Assembly: GCA_947498785.1 (NCBI GenBank)
Contig: CANMLS010000034.1
Coordinates: forward strand, 1-64,000
DNA from: an uncultured Aquimarina sp.
Lineage (GTDB): Bacteria > Bacteroidota > Bacteroidia > Flavobacteriales > Flavobacteriaceae
Direction of reading: 5' to 3'
DNA length: 64,000 nt
In this document: in pieces, positions 36,238 through 46,556 of the stretch
How the letters are laid out: each line of letters opens with the position of its first letter
Position numbering within the stretch: position 1 is the stretch's first letter
Made by a program: the position numbers and the translations under genes
Notes under the pieces: model-generated
Told to the model about the DNA's origin: nothing
Seen by the model: only the letters and a program-made list of their open reading frames with translations
Databases searched by the model: none

Positions 36238-36843
36238 ATAAACTATATAAGATATAATATGATTGGTACGTTTTACATTTAGATATTTTTTAGATCAAAA
36301 TCCATCAATTTATAATCATTAGAAGAGAAGTATATCGAGAATAGCTTTTTTAACCAAAATCTTATTCTCGATATGTTTTATTTACGTTTCACAATAACAA
36401 AACACCCTTTACTCTTTTCCTATATTAATTCCTCTAAAAGCACAAGGCATAACCTTTTTTACACTCAGTTATTTATCGATCACAAAAGAAGAACTTTTAT
36501 CTAATTAAAGCTGAATGATATTCTAAAAACAAAAGGTAGTCAACGCTATAAAAAACGTTTTTTTACACATCCCAAAATACAATAATCTCATAAGTAGACA
36601 TAAGGTAAAAAAGATAATCTTGAACAAAATCATAAAAGTAAAGAAGAGTAGTTTATACTCAATAGACTCTTATCCATATCAGAACTAAAAAGATTAAAAT
36701 TACGGCACAACCTCAATATCGATCAAATCAGAAAGTCATTTTAATAAGAGTAAAATTTTCAAACAAAAAAGACTCATTAACAAAACTTCTATTATTTTTA
36801 ATGCCGAATAAGGGAAAAATGTTTTTTTTTCATCTTATTTAAG
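36238..36843. other. 600-bp gene-free region downstream of clpC
   Basis: Apart from the hairpin at 36332-36374 I see only low-complexity AT-rich DNA. No ORF, repeat copy or RNA-like structure stood out. Confidence 0.4.
36332..36374 (+). terminator. likely clpC terminator
   Basis: The perfect 12-bp stem ATATCGAGAATA (36332-36343)/TATTCTCGATAT (36363-36374) with a 19-nt loop is followed by a T-rich stretch. It lies about 95 bases after the clpC stop. Confidence 0.6.
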
Positions 36844-37257
36844 ATGAAACTTATATCTTTAAAGCCAAGTGAAAAATACATGATTACCTCATATAATTTT
36901 GATTTTTGTTATATAGAGATTTATAATGACTATGTAAAGGCCGTTGTAAAAGAAGGAGTTACTGTTTCTCCAAAACACAATGATGTTTTAATACATATTG
37001 CAGAAAGACATTTTAAAAACAGACCTTTTGTATATCTTACACATAGAATCAATTCTTACGCTGTCAATCCAACAATATATTTAGAAACAGCCAAAATCAA
37101 AAACCTTATTGGGTTTGCTGTGGTATCAACTGATCCTAAACAAATCATGCAAATTAAAATTGAGAAAATATTTTTTAGAAAGGAGTTTAAACAATTCGAT
37201 AATATAGAAAGTGCATTAGATTGGAAAAATGAATTAATGAAGGAATATAGAGATTAA
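36844..37257 (+). CDS. hypothetical protein, possible STAS/SEC14-like fold
   Basis: The 137-aa cytoplasmic protein has an alternating strand/helix layout ending in KIEKIFFRKEFKQFDNIESALDWKNELM. The KEFKQFDNIESALDW ending is like the Bacteroidota SpoIIAA-like/STAS-SEC14 proteins that close with a conserved F-x-s-x-e-x-A-l-x-W segment. I am not sure of the family. It is isolated between clpC and rny. Function unknown. Confidence 0.6.
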   Translation: MKLISLKPSEKYMITSYNFDFCYIEIYNDYVKAVVKEGVTVSPKHNDVLIHIAERHFKNRPFVYLTHRINSYAVNPTIYLETAKIKNLIGFAVVSTDPKQIMQIKIEKIFFRKEFKQFDNIESALDWKNELMKEYRD

Positions 37258-37450
37258 TCATATCTTTTGTTCTTTAAAAAACCCCAATCAAAAGCAATAA
37301 TTTTTGTTTAGATCAAAAAGAGTATTAAGATATAGCCCAAAATTCGGTTTCTTTTTATTTTGAACTATAAAAAGAAAGAGAAAGTTTTAGTGGATAAATT
37401 TTATATCTGAAACTGCATTAAAGATTTCAACAATATATAAACAAAAAAAA

Positions 37451-37477
37451 GAACAGCTACTTGACAAGTAACTGTTC
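37451..37477 (-). terminator. rny terminator
   Basis: The hairpin GAACAG-TACTTG/CAAGTA-CTGTTC (37451-37477), with one mismatched pair and a 1-nt loop, is followed on the minus strand by a run of eight Ts. It lies about 30 bases past the rny stop. Confidence 0.8.
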
Positions 37478-37507
37478 TTAATACATATAAAGATAAAGTT
37501 TTAAATC

Positions 37508-39076
37508 TTATTTTGCTATGTTCACTGCTCTTGTTTCTCTTATTACTGTTACTTTTACCTGACCTGGATATGTCATATCTGTTTGTACTTTTTGAGAAAT
37601 TTCAAAAGAAAGGCTAGCTGCTTTTTCATCATTTACCTTTTCGCTTTCTACAATTACACGTAACTCTCTTCCCGCTTGGATTGCATAAGCTTTTTTGACA
37701 CCATCAAATCCAAAAGCTATACCTTCTAAATCTTTTAATCTTTGTATATAAGAATCTAACACCTGACGCCTTGCTCCTGGTCTTGCTCCACTAATCGCAT
37801 CACAAACCTGAACTATCGGAGAGATCAAAGAAGTCATTTCTACTTCATCATGGTGAGCACCAATGGCATTACATACTTCTTTCTTTTCACCATATTTTTC
37901 TGCCCATTGCATCCCTAGTATAGCATGTGGTACTTCTGTTTCTGTATCAGGAACTTTTCCGATATCGTGAAGTAATCCTGCTCTCTTTGCAAGCTTAGGA
38001 TTTAACCCTAATTCTGCTGCCATTACTCCACATAATTTTGCAACTTCTCGAGAATGCTGTAATAGATTTTGACCATAAGAAGACCTATATTTCATTCTCC
38101 CTATAGTTTTAATTAACTCTGGATGTAACCCATGTATCCCTAAGTCTATCACTGTACGTTTTCCTACTTCAATAATTTCTTCATCAATCTGCTTTCTGGT
38201 TTTTCTTACAATCTCTTCTATTCTTGCAGGATGAATTCTTCCATCGGTTACCAACTTATGCAAAGACAAACGCGCTACTTCACGCCTAACAGAATCAAAA
38301 CATGATAAGATAATAGCTTCTGGAGTATCGTCAACAATAATTTCTACTCCAGTTGCAGCTTCAATAGCTCTAATATTTCTTCCTTCTCGACCAATAATTC
38401 GACCCTTTACATCATCACTTTCTATATTAAATACTGAAACACAATTCTCTATTGCTTCTTCAGTTCCAATCCTTTGAATTGTATTAATAATAACCTTTTT
38501 GGCTTCTTGTTGAGCAGTTAATTTGGCTTCTTCAATGGTATCTTGAATCACTGCCATTGCATCAGTCTTTGCTTGCCCCTTTAAGGATTCTACTAATTGT
38601 TCTTTTGCCTCTTCTGCAGATAAACCAGATATTACCTCTAATTGCTGTACCTGGCTTTTATGTAATTTTTTAAGTTCGCTTTGTTTCTTTTCTAAATAAT
38701 CTTGACGTCTCTGTGTCTCCTTTATTTTTTCATCTAACTCTGTGTTCAGCTTTTTACCTTTTGATAATTCATTAGAAACTTGAGATTCTTTATCTCTAGT
38801 TCTTTTCTCGGCTTCTGCAATTTTTTTATCTCGGGATAATATTACTTTTTCATGTTCTGATTTTAATTCAATAAATCTTTCTTTAGCTTGTAATATTTTA
38901 TCCTTTTTGATGGTTTCTCCTTCACTTTTAGCTTCTCTTATTATGCTTTCAGAAGTTTTCTTAGCACTTTTAATCATTTCTGATGCTTTGTTGCGTTCCA
39001 GAACTTTTGCGATGATAAATCCTATCACCAATCCTGTGATCCCGGCAACTATCAAAAATATAATATTATTATCCAT
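37508..39076 (-). CDS. rny: ribonuclease Y
   Basis: The 522-aa protein begins [20 protein letters not shown], an N-terminal membrane anchor. A long coiled coil (about 25-200), a KH domain ([20 protein letters not shown], about 220-245), an HD phosphohydrolase domain with LLHDIGK (about 365-371) and the C-terminal RNase Y domain ending TRAVNIAK follow. It starts mRNA decay at the membrane. ATG at 39076 is used; the 14 residues upstream in frame overlap the 6S-like RNA end and do not fit the family. Downstream of zapA and the RNA on the same strand. Confidence 0.95.
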   Translation of the reverse strand: MDNNIIFLIVAGITGLVIGFIIAKVLERNKASEMIKSAKKTSESIIREAKSEGETIKKDKILQAKERFIELKSEHEKVILSRDKKIAEAEKRTRDKESQVSNELSKGKKLNTELDEKIKETQRRQDYLEKKQSELKKLHKSQVQQLEVISGLSAEEAKEQLVESLKGQAKTDAMAVIQDTIEEAKLTAQQEAKKVIINTIQRIGTEEAIENCVSVFNIESDDVKGRIIGREGRNIRAIEAATGVEIIVDDTPEAIILSCFDSVRREVARLSLHKLVTDGRIHPARIEEIVRKTRKQIDEEIIEVGKRTVIDLGIHGLHPELIKTIGRMKYRSSYGQNLLQHSREVAKLCGVMAAELGLNPKLAKRAGLLHDIGKVPDTETEVPHAILGMQWAEKYGEKKEVCNAIGAHHDEVEMTSLISPIVQVCDAISGARPGARRQVLDSYIQRLKDLEGIAFGFDGVKKAYAIQAGRELRVIVESEKVNDEKAASLSFEISQKVQTDMTYPGQVKVTVIRETRAVNIAK

Positions 39077-39104
39077 AATTTGTGTTAGTGTTTGTATAAA
39101 AAAA

Positions 39105-39263
39105 GCCTGCACTAGCAAAGGTTTTGTATAAACTCTGTAAAAACAGGTTTAGGGCTAACAAATTGCTCAAGAATCCGCTCTATGGCGGCGCGCTTTTACA
39201 ACTTAAACTCACCCTTTTTAAATAATTCTTGTTGAGTTTATCAAAATAACAACTAGTGCAGGC
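39105..39263 (-). ncRNA. ssrS: 6S-like RNA (ssrS)
   Basis: The gap between zapA and rny folds on itself: GCCTGCACTAG (39105-39115) pairs perfectly with CTAGTGCAGGC (39253-39263), an inner stem ATAAACTC (39128-39135) pairs with GAGTTTAT (39234-39241), and an apical CCGC/GCGG hairpin caps a long interrupted rod. Length (about 160 nt), rod-with-bubble shape and position next to zapA, where ssrS lies in enterobacteria, fit 6S RNA, which binds RNA polymerase holoenzyme. The minus strand is assumed from the neighbours because the fold is nearly symmetrical. Confidence 0.75.
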
Positions 39264-39290
39264 AGTAACCTTTATTTATTTTAAAGAACG

Positions 39291-39581
39291 TTATGACAAA
39301 TGATCATGTAGCAAATCGTTTAATTCATTCAATCTATTTGCAACATTAATCACATCCTCATCTTTATCTATAGTTTTTTGTTCTACTTGTGCGGCAAATT
39401 GTAAAGCACACATTGCTAATACATCTTGCTTATCTCTAACTGCATAACTTTGCTCAAATTGCTTAATCATAACTTCTATCTTTTTTGCAGCTTTACGTAA
39501 ACCTTCTTCTTGATCAGGGTTAATAGTCAATGGGTATACTCTGTCTGCAATTGACAATTTAATCTTAAGCTTATCTGCCAT
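39291..39581 (-). CDS. zapA: cell division protein ZapA
   Basis: The 96-aa protein has the ZapA layout: an N-terminal strand-turn head (LKIKLSIADRVYPLTINPDQEEGLRKAAKKIE) and a C-terminal coiled coil. It promotes bundling of FtsZ filaments at mid-cell. It lies seven bases after the coiled-coil gene at 39589 and just before the 6S-like RNA. Confidence 0.9.
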   Translation of the reverse strand: MADKLKIKLSIADRVYPLTINPDQEEGLRKAAKKIEVMIKQFEQSYAVRDKQDVLAMCALQFAAQVEQKTIDKDEDVINVANRLNELNDLLHDHLS

Positions 39582-39588
39582 ACTTTAT

Positions 39589-39879
39589 TTACTCAGAGAG
39601 TTGAGCTATACACATATCAATCTCCCTTATTAAAGCGTTTATCTTGAGCTTTGTTTCTCTTTTATGTTCGTCACTGCCTAGCATTGCATTAGCATTTTTG
39701 AGGGCACTGAATTTTTCTTCCCAATGCTTTAATTGATCTGCTTGATCCTCTGAATTGGACTCTAATGCAACAATTTTCTCTTTTAGATCCGTATTTTGTT
39801 GTTTCAATAATTCATACTTATGAAGCAACTTACTTATTCTATTTTCAAGAGAATCAATAATTTCAATTAAATCACTCAT
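39589..39879 (-). CDS. small coiled-coil protein, ZapB-like
   Basis: The 96-aa protein is almost entirely coiled coil (about 5-65, leucine heptads in LLHKYELLKQQNTDLKEKIV) followed by a C-terminal helix KINALIREIDMCIAQL. Its gene precedes zapA with a 7-bp gap, which suggests a role at the divisome. It is similar in form to ZapB, but sequence identity is not evident, so the name is not assigned. Confidence 0.75.
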   Translation of the reverse strand: MSDLIEIIDSLENRISKLLHKYELLKQQNTDLKEKIVALESNSEDQADQLKHWEEKFSALKNANAMLGSDEHKRETKLKINALIREIDMCIAQLSE

Positions 39880-39972
39880 TGATAACTTTTACACAATACT
39901 TCGTTACACAAAGTTAACATACCAATTGAAAAAACCCAATAGTTTTTAAACTAATTTTAATGCTACCCCTTA

Positions 39973-41091
39973 TTATACTTCAATCTTTAATATTTCTTCT
40001 ACTTTAGTTAAAGAGGAGGCTATTATTTGATGCATATCATAGTAACGATATTCTGCTAATCTTCCGCCAAAAATGACGTGTTTTGATTTCTTTGACTCTT
40101 CCTTATATTTTTTAAATACATTTTGATTTCTCTCATTATTAATTGGATAATAAGCCTCTTTACTCCTATCCCAACATTCGGGATATTCTCTGGTTATAAT
40201 TGTTTTATCTTGTTTTCCAAATTCGAAATGTTTGTGTTCTATAATCCTAGTAAACTTATACTCTGAATCATTATAATTAATAACCGCATTACCTTGATAA
40301 TTTTCTATATCATGTGATTCATGCTCAAATCTTAATGACCTATATTCCAATTGTCCATGTTTATACTCAAAAAACTCATCTATCTTACCGGTATAAACTA
40401 CTTTATGTGCCAAAGATTCTAACGCTGCTCTATCTTCAAAAAAATCAATCTTGGTTTTTGTTTCAACACCTCTTAATAAACCATCAATGATAGTGTTGTA
40501 GCCTCCAATTGGTATACCTTGATAAATATCATTAAAATAATTATTGTTATATGTATATCTAACTGGTAACCTTTTAATAATAAAAGTTGGTAAATCTGTT
40601 GCCTTTGTCCCCCATTGCTTCTCTGTATACTCTTTTATGAATGTTTCGTAAATATCTTTACCAACCAATGACAATGCCTGTTCCTCAAGATTATTGGGAG
40701 ACTTTACGCCATACTTTTTTATTTGTTCATCTATTATACTTTTGGCTTCCCGAGGTGTTTTGGCTCCCCATAATTGATAAAAAGTATTCATATTGAAAGG
40801 TAAATTATACAATTTTCCTTTTGACAATGATAATGGAGAATTTATATAATTATTAAATGTTGCAAATTGATTTACATAATCCCAAATCCGCTTATCATTG
40901 GTATGAAAAATATGAGCCCCATACTTATGCACATTAATTCCTTCTTTTCTTTCACAATATACATTACCTCCAAGATGTTCTCGCTTATCAATTACCAAAC
41001 ATTTTTTATTTTGTTTAGTCATTTCGTGAGCAAAAACACTTCCAAATAATCCTGCTCCTACAATCAGATAATCATATTTTTTTTCTTCCAC
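39973..41091 (-). CDS. glf: UDP-galactopyranose mutase
   Basis: The 372-aa protein has FAD-binding IVGAGLFGSVF (10-20), the family segment KRKEGINVHKYGAHIFHTNDKRIWDYV-like region (HKYGAHIFHTND), EKQWG, and the C-terminal FGGRLAEYRYYDMHQII. It interconverts UDP-galactopyranose and UDP-galactofuranose. It is convergent-free and stands alone; the glycosyltransferase at 41270 is divergent from it and is a plausible user of the product. Confidence 0.95.
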   Translation of the reverse strand: MEEKKYDYLIVGAGLFGSVFAHEMTKQNKKCLVIDKREHLGGNVYCERKEGINVHKYGAHIFHTNDKRIWDYVNQFATFNNYINSPLSLSKGKLYNLPFNMNTFYQLWGAKTPREAKSIIDEQIKKYGVKSPNNLEEQALSLVGKDIYETFIKEYTEKQWGTKATDLPTFIIKRLPVRYTYNNNYFNDIYQGIPIGGYNTIIDGLLRGVETKTKIDFFEDRAALESLAHKVVYTGKIDEFFEYKHGQLEYRSLRFEHESHDIENYQGNAVINYNDSEYKFTRIIEHKHFEFGKQDKTIITREYPECWDRSKEAYYPINNERNQNVFKKYKEESKKSKHVIFGGRLAEYRYYDMHQIIASSLTKVEEILKIEV

Positions 41092-41269
41092 TCTACTTGT
41101 TTTTTCTTAAGAAGCTTCCATTTAAAATTCAATTGTTAAAATTAACATAATTATAATTAATTTATAAGCATATTTATAAAATGAAAAATCACGACTTGAT
41201 AATCTTTATATCATTAGACATAAAAAATAAAATGTATGTATCTTTCAAGTCACAAATCGATATATTCAT

Positions 41270-42316
41270 ATGATAGGATATTTTATTTCCAGAAACTACA
41301 AATCTCTTTTTAATGCTGCTGGAAAAGCAAAGACAGATTGTGAGTCTATTCTTGCACAAATAGGATTCAAAAATCTTGGATTCAAACAATCTTCAATACC
41401 AAATTCTGCAATAGGTACTATCAAAAACTTTTTAGGCATAACCTATGCATTATTAAGATTACCATATAAAAGTACGTTATGCACTCAATATCCGCTAAAT
41501 AAATTTAGAGGTTATGTTTTATTTATAGCAAAACTTAAAAGTTGTAAAATTATTACAATAGTTCATGATGTTCGGTTTTTAAAAGGAAGAACTGGTAATG
41601 CCGATAAAGAATTAAAGAAAATTATTACATCCGATGCAATTATTGTTCATAATGATGCAATGAAAAACTGGTTTCTTGACCAAGGTGTTCAAATACCTAT
41701 TATTGTACTTGGTATTTTTGATTATATTCTAAAAGATGGACTTCCTGACCAAAATAGTAATAACCAAGGAGAAAAACCTCACGAAATAGTATATGCTGGT
41801 GGGTTTGGTGATGGTAAAAATTCTTACATATACGATCTTGACACTCTTAATAAAAAGAATTTTAAGATGAAACTATACGGTATAGGGTTTGATTATCAAA
41901 AGCTCAAAGTTTCTAAAGAAAAATCTGTTCTCTCCTATGAAGGAGCATTTCCATCTGATGTCGTTGCTTATCATATCAAAGGTTCTTTTGGATTAGTTTG
42001 GGATGGTATCTCTACAGAAGAATGTAGCGGACAATATGGACAGTATCTCAAGTATAATAACCCACACAAAACTTCGTTGTATATTTTATGTGGATTGCCA
42101 GTTATTGTTTGGAATCAAGCAGCTATCAGTTCATTTATTAAAGAAAACAACATTGGCTTTACAATCTCCAATTTGGATCAATTAAGTGATGTTCTTGACA
42201 ATTTATCTATAGAAGAATATGAAGAAATGAAAAGTAACGTTAATAAGGTAAGAACCAAAATCATTTCTGGAGGCTATTTAAACGATGCTATTAATCAAGC
42301 ATTAAAAATTACCTAA
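41270..42316 (+). CDS. glycosyltransferase, probable galactofuranosyltransferase
   Basis: The 348-aa protein shows a GT-B-type two-domain layout: SRNYKSLFNAAGKAKTDCES at the start, a central IVHDVRFLKGR, and a C-terminal nucleotide-sugar region with DGISTEECSGQYGQYLKYNNPHKTSLYI and a PVIVWNQAA step. This resembles bacterial beta-1,6-galactofuranosyltransferases. The divergent glf gene 178 bp away supports use of UDP-galactofuranose. Acceptor unknown; surface polysaccharide likely. There is no wider polysaccharide cluster nearby. Confidence 0.75.
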   Translation: MIGYFISRNYKSLFNAAGKAKTDCESILAQIGFKNLGFKQSSIPNSAIGTIKNFLGITYALLRLPYKSTLCTQYPLNKFRGYVLFIAKLKSCKIITIVHDVRFLKGRTGNADKELKKIITSDAIIVHNDAMKNWFLDQGVQIPIIVLGIFDYILKDGLPDQNSNNQGEKPHEIVYAGGFGDGKNSYIYDLDTLNKKNFKMKLYGIGFDYQKLKVSKEKSVLSYEGAFPSDVVAYHIKGSFGLVWDGISTEECSGQYGQYLKYNNPHKTSLYILCGLPVIVWNQAAISSFIKENNIGFTISNLDQLSDVLDNLSIEEYEEMKSNVNKVRTKIISGGYLNDAINQALKIT

Positions 42317-42378
42317 TCTACCAAAAAATAAGTAGTTTTATACGCAATTGACAAACGCTCGTATATTTTCCTCCTAAT

Positions 42379-44067
42379 ATGTATAAATATTTAATTTTCG
42401 GCTTACTAAGTTTCACCTTTTGTTATGGACAAAAAAATCTTCCAAAAGACTATTTTATTCACCCACTAGAAATCCCCATTACAGCATCGGGTACATTTGG
42501 AGAATTAAGATCTAATCATTTTCATTCTGGACTAGACATGAAAACTCAAGGAGTAGAAGGTCTTAATGTATATGCTTCTGCATCTGGTAGAATAAGTAGA
42601 ATTAAGATTTCGCATGGCGGATATGGAAAAGCTTTATATGTTGTTCATCCAAATGGATATACTAGTGTATATGCTCATTTAAAAAAGTTTGCTCCTGAAA
42701 TAGAAGCTTTTGTAAAGGAAAGACAGTACGCAAAGGAATCCTATGAAATAGAGCTTTTTCCTAAATCTGGTTCTTTATTGGTAAATCAAGGCGATGTTAT
42801 AGCATATAGCGGTAATACCGGAGGAAGTTCTGGACCGCACTTACATTTTGAAATTAGAGATCCCAGATCAAGACCAATGAATCCTATGATTTTTGGTATA
42901 GAAGTAAAAGACAACAAAAAACCTACTATAAATAGTCTTTGGGTGTATAGTTTAGATAAAAATGCTCATGTCAATAGCGCTCAAAAACCTGTTAAACTAA
43001 GATTAACTCCACAAGAAGATGGAAATTTTAAGGCCGAAAATGTAGATGCTTTTGGTAAAATCGGATTTGGAATTTCTACCATTGATAAACAAGATTTGGC
43101 TACAAACAAAAATGGTATATACGAAATCACAACAGAAATCAACGGAGAAAAAAATCTACAACTCGAAATGAATCGCTTTTCCTTTGCCGAAACACGATAC
43201 GTAAATAGACTTATAGATTATGCTCACTACAAAAATCATCGCGGTAGAATCACCAAACTATTCATTGAGAAAAATAACCCTTTAACCATTTTTAAAAATA
43301 GCATTAATAAAGGTATACTTACCGCTGAAGATGGGTTATCCTATAATTATAAAATCCATGTAAGAGATTTTAAAAATAATAAAGTAACCATATTAGTTCC
43401 TCTACAAGGGAAAAAAGTAGATTCTATTACCAAGAAAGAAATCATTACAACAACAGACTTTGCCAAAACAAGCGAAAATTTTACTTATAGTAAAGGTATT
43501 TTTGATCTATTGATTCCTAAAGGTAGTCTGTATGAAGATACTTATTTGGATATTTCTGTAAGTGGTGAAAAAGCAAAAATCCATAATAATACTATTCCCT
43601 TACACAAAAACATGACATTAGTTTTTGATGTATCTCATTATAATGAAGAAGCTAAAAAGAAACTCTATATAGGAAGAGTAAATGGCTCTAAAAATCCAAA
43701 TTATTCTAGAACTTCAAAAAAAGGAAATCGTTTTTCTACAAGAACCAGAACCTTTGGCACATATTCCTTGTTTTCAGATCGCCAAAAACCAACTATAGTA
43801 CCGATCAATGTTGCTAATAAGAAATGGATATCAAAAGCAACTCACCTTAAAGTAAAGATTAATGATTCTGAATCTGGAATAAAAAGCTATAGAGGAACTA
43901 TAAACGGAAAGTTTATTTTGCTAGAATACGATTATAAAACAGGAATGTTAGTTTATGATTTTAATGACAAAAATATTACCGATTCAGAAAATAATTTTAA
44001 ACTTGTAGTGTTAGATAATGTAGGTAACAGAGCAACATTCGAAACCACATTTTTTAGAAAACCTTAA
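42379..44067 (+). CDS. M23 family metallopeptidase
   Basis: The 562-aa protein has a signal peptide (about 1-17, ending CYGQ) and a LytM/M23 domain with zinc ligands H49-xxx-D53 (HFHSGLDM), H100 and H154-x-H156 (GPHLHFEI). A long beta-rich C-terminal part (about 170-562) with Ig-like character follows. M23 enzymes cleave peptidoglycan cross-bridges, so it acts in the periplasm. It is followed 13 bp later by the TonB-dependent receptor gene, probably cotranscribed. Confidence 0.9.
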   Translation: MYKYLIFGLLSFTFCYGQKNLPKDYFIHPLEIPITASGTFGELRSNHFHSGLDMKTQGVEGLNVYASASGRISRIKISHGGYGKALYVVHPNGYTSVYAHLKKFAPEIEAFVKERQYAKESYEIELFPKSGSLLVNQGDVIAYSGNTGGSSGPHLHFEIRDPRSRPMNPMIFGIEVKDNKKPTINSLWVYSLDKNAHVNSAQKPVKLRLTPQEDGNFKAENVDAFGKIGFGISTIDKQDLATNKNGIYEITTEINGEKNLQLEMNRFSFAETRYVNRLIDYAHYKNHRGRITKLFIEKNNPLTIFKNSINKGILTAEDGLSYNYKIHVRDFKNNKVTILVPLQGKKVDSITKKEIITTTDFAKTSENFTYSKGIFDLLIPKGSLYEDTYLDISVSGEKAKIHNNTIPLHKNMTLVFDVSHYNEEAKKKLYIGRVNGSKNPNYSRTSKKGNRFSTRTRTFGTYSLFSDRQKPTIVPINVANKKWISKATHLKVKINDSESGIKSYRGTINGKFILLEYDYKTGMLVYDFNDKNITDSENNFKLVVLDNVGNRATFETTFFRKP

Positions 44068-44080
44068 AACCTATTTTTTT

Positions 44081-46549
44081 TTGAAGAATCCATTTTTCCC
44101 CCTTCTGCTTTTGCTAATTTTAATTAGCATCTCTACTTCGGCTCAAAACGCAACTATAAAAGGCGTAGTTCTCGATGAAAATAATACTCCTGTCCAAGGT
44201 GCTAATATTACTTACAATAGTTTTGGTACTCAATCTGATAAAAACGGTGTATATCAACTTAGCATACCTGCCAATCAAGATATAGAAATCAATATCTCTC
44301 ACGTAGGTCTAAAAAACCTTCAGTTTACAATTAATCTCCAGGAAAATCAAGAATATGAGCTAAATCCTGTATTAAAAACAGATATTGAACAAATAAGTAC
44401 CGTTGTTATTTCGGGTAGAGAAAAAAAAGTGGTAGAAGGAATCACAACATTAGATCCAGAAACTATACGCTCTACCCCTTCTGCTAATGCTGGTGTAGAA
44501 GGTCTTCTCAAAAGTTTACCTGGAGTAAGTTCTAATAATGAATTAAGTACACAATACTCTGTTCGGGGAGGAAACTTTGATGAAAACCTTGTATATATTA
44601 ATGAAATCGAGGTCTATAGACCCTTCTTGATTAGATCAGGTCAACAAGAAGGACTAAGTTTTGTAAACACAGATCTTGTAAGAAATGTAGACTTTTCTGC
44701 TGGAGGTTTTCAAGCTAAATACGGAGATAAAATTTCATCTGTTTTAGATATCACCTATAAAAGACCTACAAGATTAGGAACAACAGCTAATTTGAGCTTA
44801 TTAGGAGGCAGTGTTTCTGCTAGTGGAATTTCTAAAAACAAAAAATTAGCTGCTATCGTTGGGGTTCGATATAGAGATAATAGCCTACTGGTAGACGCCA
44901 GAAATACTGAAACCAATTTTCAACCAAGGTTTGCCGACATACAAACGTACCTTTCATATAATTTTTCTGATAAGTTCGAACTAGGTTTTTTAGGTAATAT
45001 AGCACTAAACACCTATGATTATGAGCCTCTAAGAGAACAAGTGAATTTTGGAACCTTACAAACAGTACAAGCTTTAACCGTTCTATATGACGGGCGTGAA
45101 GAAGATCGGTATGAAACCTATTTCGGAGCATTTAAAGGGACTTACAAACCTAATGACAACCTGACATTAAAATTGATCACCTCGACATACCACACTCAAG
45201 AACAAGAGTATTATGACATTTTTGCGGCCTATGCTTTAGGAACTGTAAATACAGATATTGGAAGTGAAGACTTAGGTCAGGTAGAATTTAGCGAAGGGAT
45301 TGGATCACAATTAACTCATGCCAGAAATGATTTAGATGCTTTAATTTTTAATGTCGAACATAAAGGAACCTTTACTGTAGATAAACATCAATTTGATTGG
45401 GGTGCAAAATACACATCTGAAGATATTAGAGATCGATTACAGGAGTTTGAAGTTATTGATTCTGCTGGTTTTTCTATACGCCCACCAATTTCTGACTTTA
45501 TAAATGATCAACCTTACACTCCGTTTGTGAGTCCAATTACTCCATTTAACAGTGTTAGAGCTACAAATGATACAAAAATTGATCGTTTTTCAGGATATGC
45601 TCAATACAGCTTACGCTCCCATATAAAAGAAAATGAAATTTGGGCTAATATTGGGATTAGGTCTCATCACTGGAATATTTCGGGAAATACTGTTAACAGT
45701 AGTGATTCTCAGATCGTGTTCAGCCCAAGGGCACAGATTGCTATTAAGCCCAACTGGAAAGCTGAAATGATTTTTAGGGCTTCTGGAGGGTTATATCATC
45801 AACCTCCTTTTTATAGGGAACTAAGAGATTCTCTGGGCGTGGTAAGGCCAGAAGTAAAAGCTCAACAATCAATTCACGTTGTTATAGGTAATGATTATAG
45901 TTTTTCTATGTGGGAAAGACTTTTTAAACTCACAACGGAAGCTTATTATAAAAAATTGACTGACGTAAACCCATATACTATCGAAAATGTCAGGATACGA
46001 TATCGAGCAAGAAATAATGCAGAAGCATATGCGTATGGGCTTGATCTTAGATTAAATGGAGAATTTGTTTTGGGAACCGAAAGTTGGGTGAGTCTTGGTT
46101 ATCTAAAAACAGAGGAGAACATTGATAATCGAGGGTATATATCAAGACCTACTGATCAAAGGCTAAAAATTGGTGTATTATTTCAGGATTATGCCCCATC
46201 TATTCCAAGTCTAAAAATGTACTTAAACATTGTTTATCAAACTGGAGTACCAGGTGGATCACCTAGTTATGCAGATCCTTATGATTTTCAAACTCGATTA
46301 AGAGATTACCGAAGAGCTGATCTTGGAATATCATATATTGTAGTAGATAAAAATAAAAGACTCAGAAAAGGGCACTTTCTTAATACGTTCAGAGAATTAA
46401 GTCTTGGATTAGAAATCTATAATATTTTTGATAATCAAAATTCCATTACAAATACCTTTGTAAGAGATGCTTCAACTCAACGTCAATTTGCAATTCCAAA
46501 TTTTCTAACTCCAAGAGTTTTTAATGTTAGACTAGGTATGAAGTTTTAA
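44081..46549 (+). CDS. TonB-dependent receptor with carboxypeptidase-regulatory-like domain
   Basis: The 822-aa protein has a signal peptide (KNPFFPLLLLLILISIS, cleaved near TSAQ), a CarboxypepD_reg-like domain (about 23-105; IKGVVLDENNTPVQGANITY), a plug domain (about 120-220; LLKSLPGVSSNNELSTQYSV) and an outer-membrane beta-barrel ending in RVFNVRLGMKF. It imports an unidentified ligand using TonB energy. No SusD partner is adjacent. The start is TTG at 44081: upstream codons in this frame give no ATG and the signal peptide begins there. Confidence 0.88.
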   Translation: MKNPFFPLLLLLILISISTSAQNATIKGVVLDENNTPVQGANITYNSFGTQSDKNGVYQLSIPANQDIEINISHVGLKNLQFTINLQENQEYELNPVLKTDIEQISTVVISGREKKVVEGITTLDPETIRSTPSANAGVEGLLKSLPGVSSNNELSTQYSVRGGNFDENLVYINEIEVYRPFLIRSGQQEGLSFVNTDLVRNVDFSAGGFQAKYGDKISSVLDITYKRPTRLGTTANLSLLGGSVSASGISKNKKLAAIVGVRYRDNSLLVDARNTETNFQPRFADIQTYLSYNFSDKFELGFLGNIALNTYDYEPLREQVNFGTLQTVQALTVLYDGREEDRYETYFGAFKGTYKPNDNLTLKLITSTYHTQEQEYYDIFAAYALGTVNTDIGSEDLGQVEFSEGIGSQLTHARNDLDALIFNVEHKGTFTVDKHQFDWGAKYTSEDIRDRLQEFEVIDSAGFSIRPPISDFINDQPYTPFVSPITPFNSVRATNDTKIDRFSGYAQYSLRSHIKENEIWANIGIRSHHWNISGNTVNSSDSQIVFSPRAQIAIKPNWKAEMIFRASGGLYHQPPFYRELRDSLGVVRPEVKAQQSIHVVIGNDYSFSMWERLFKLTTEAYYKKLTDVNPYTIENVRIRYRARNNAEAYAYGLDLRLNGEFVLGTESWVSLGYLKTEENIDNRGYISRPTDQRLKIGVLFQDYAPSIPSLKMYLNIVYQTGVPGGSPSYADPYDFQTRLRDYRRADLGISYIVVDKNKRLRKGHFLNTFRELSLGLEIYNIFDNQNSITNTFVRDASTQRQFAIPNFLTPRVFNVRLGMKF

Positions 46550-46556
46550 AAACAAG

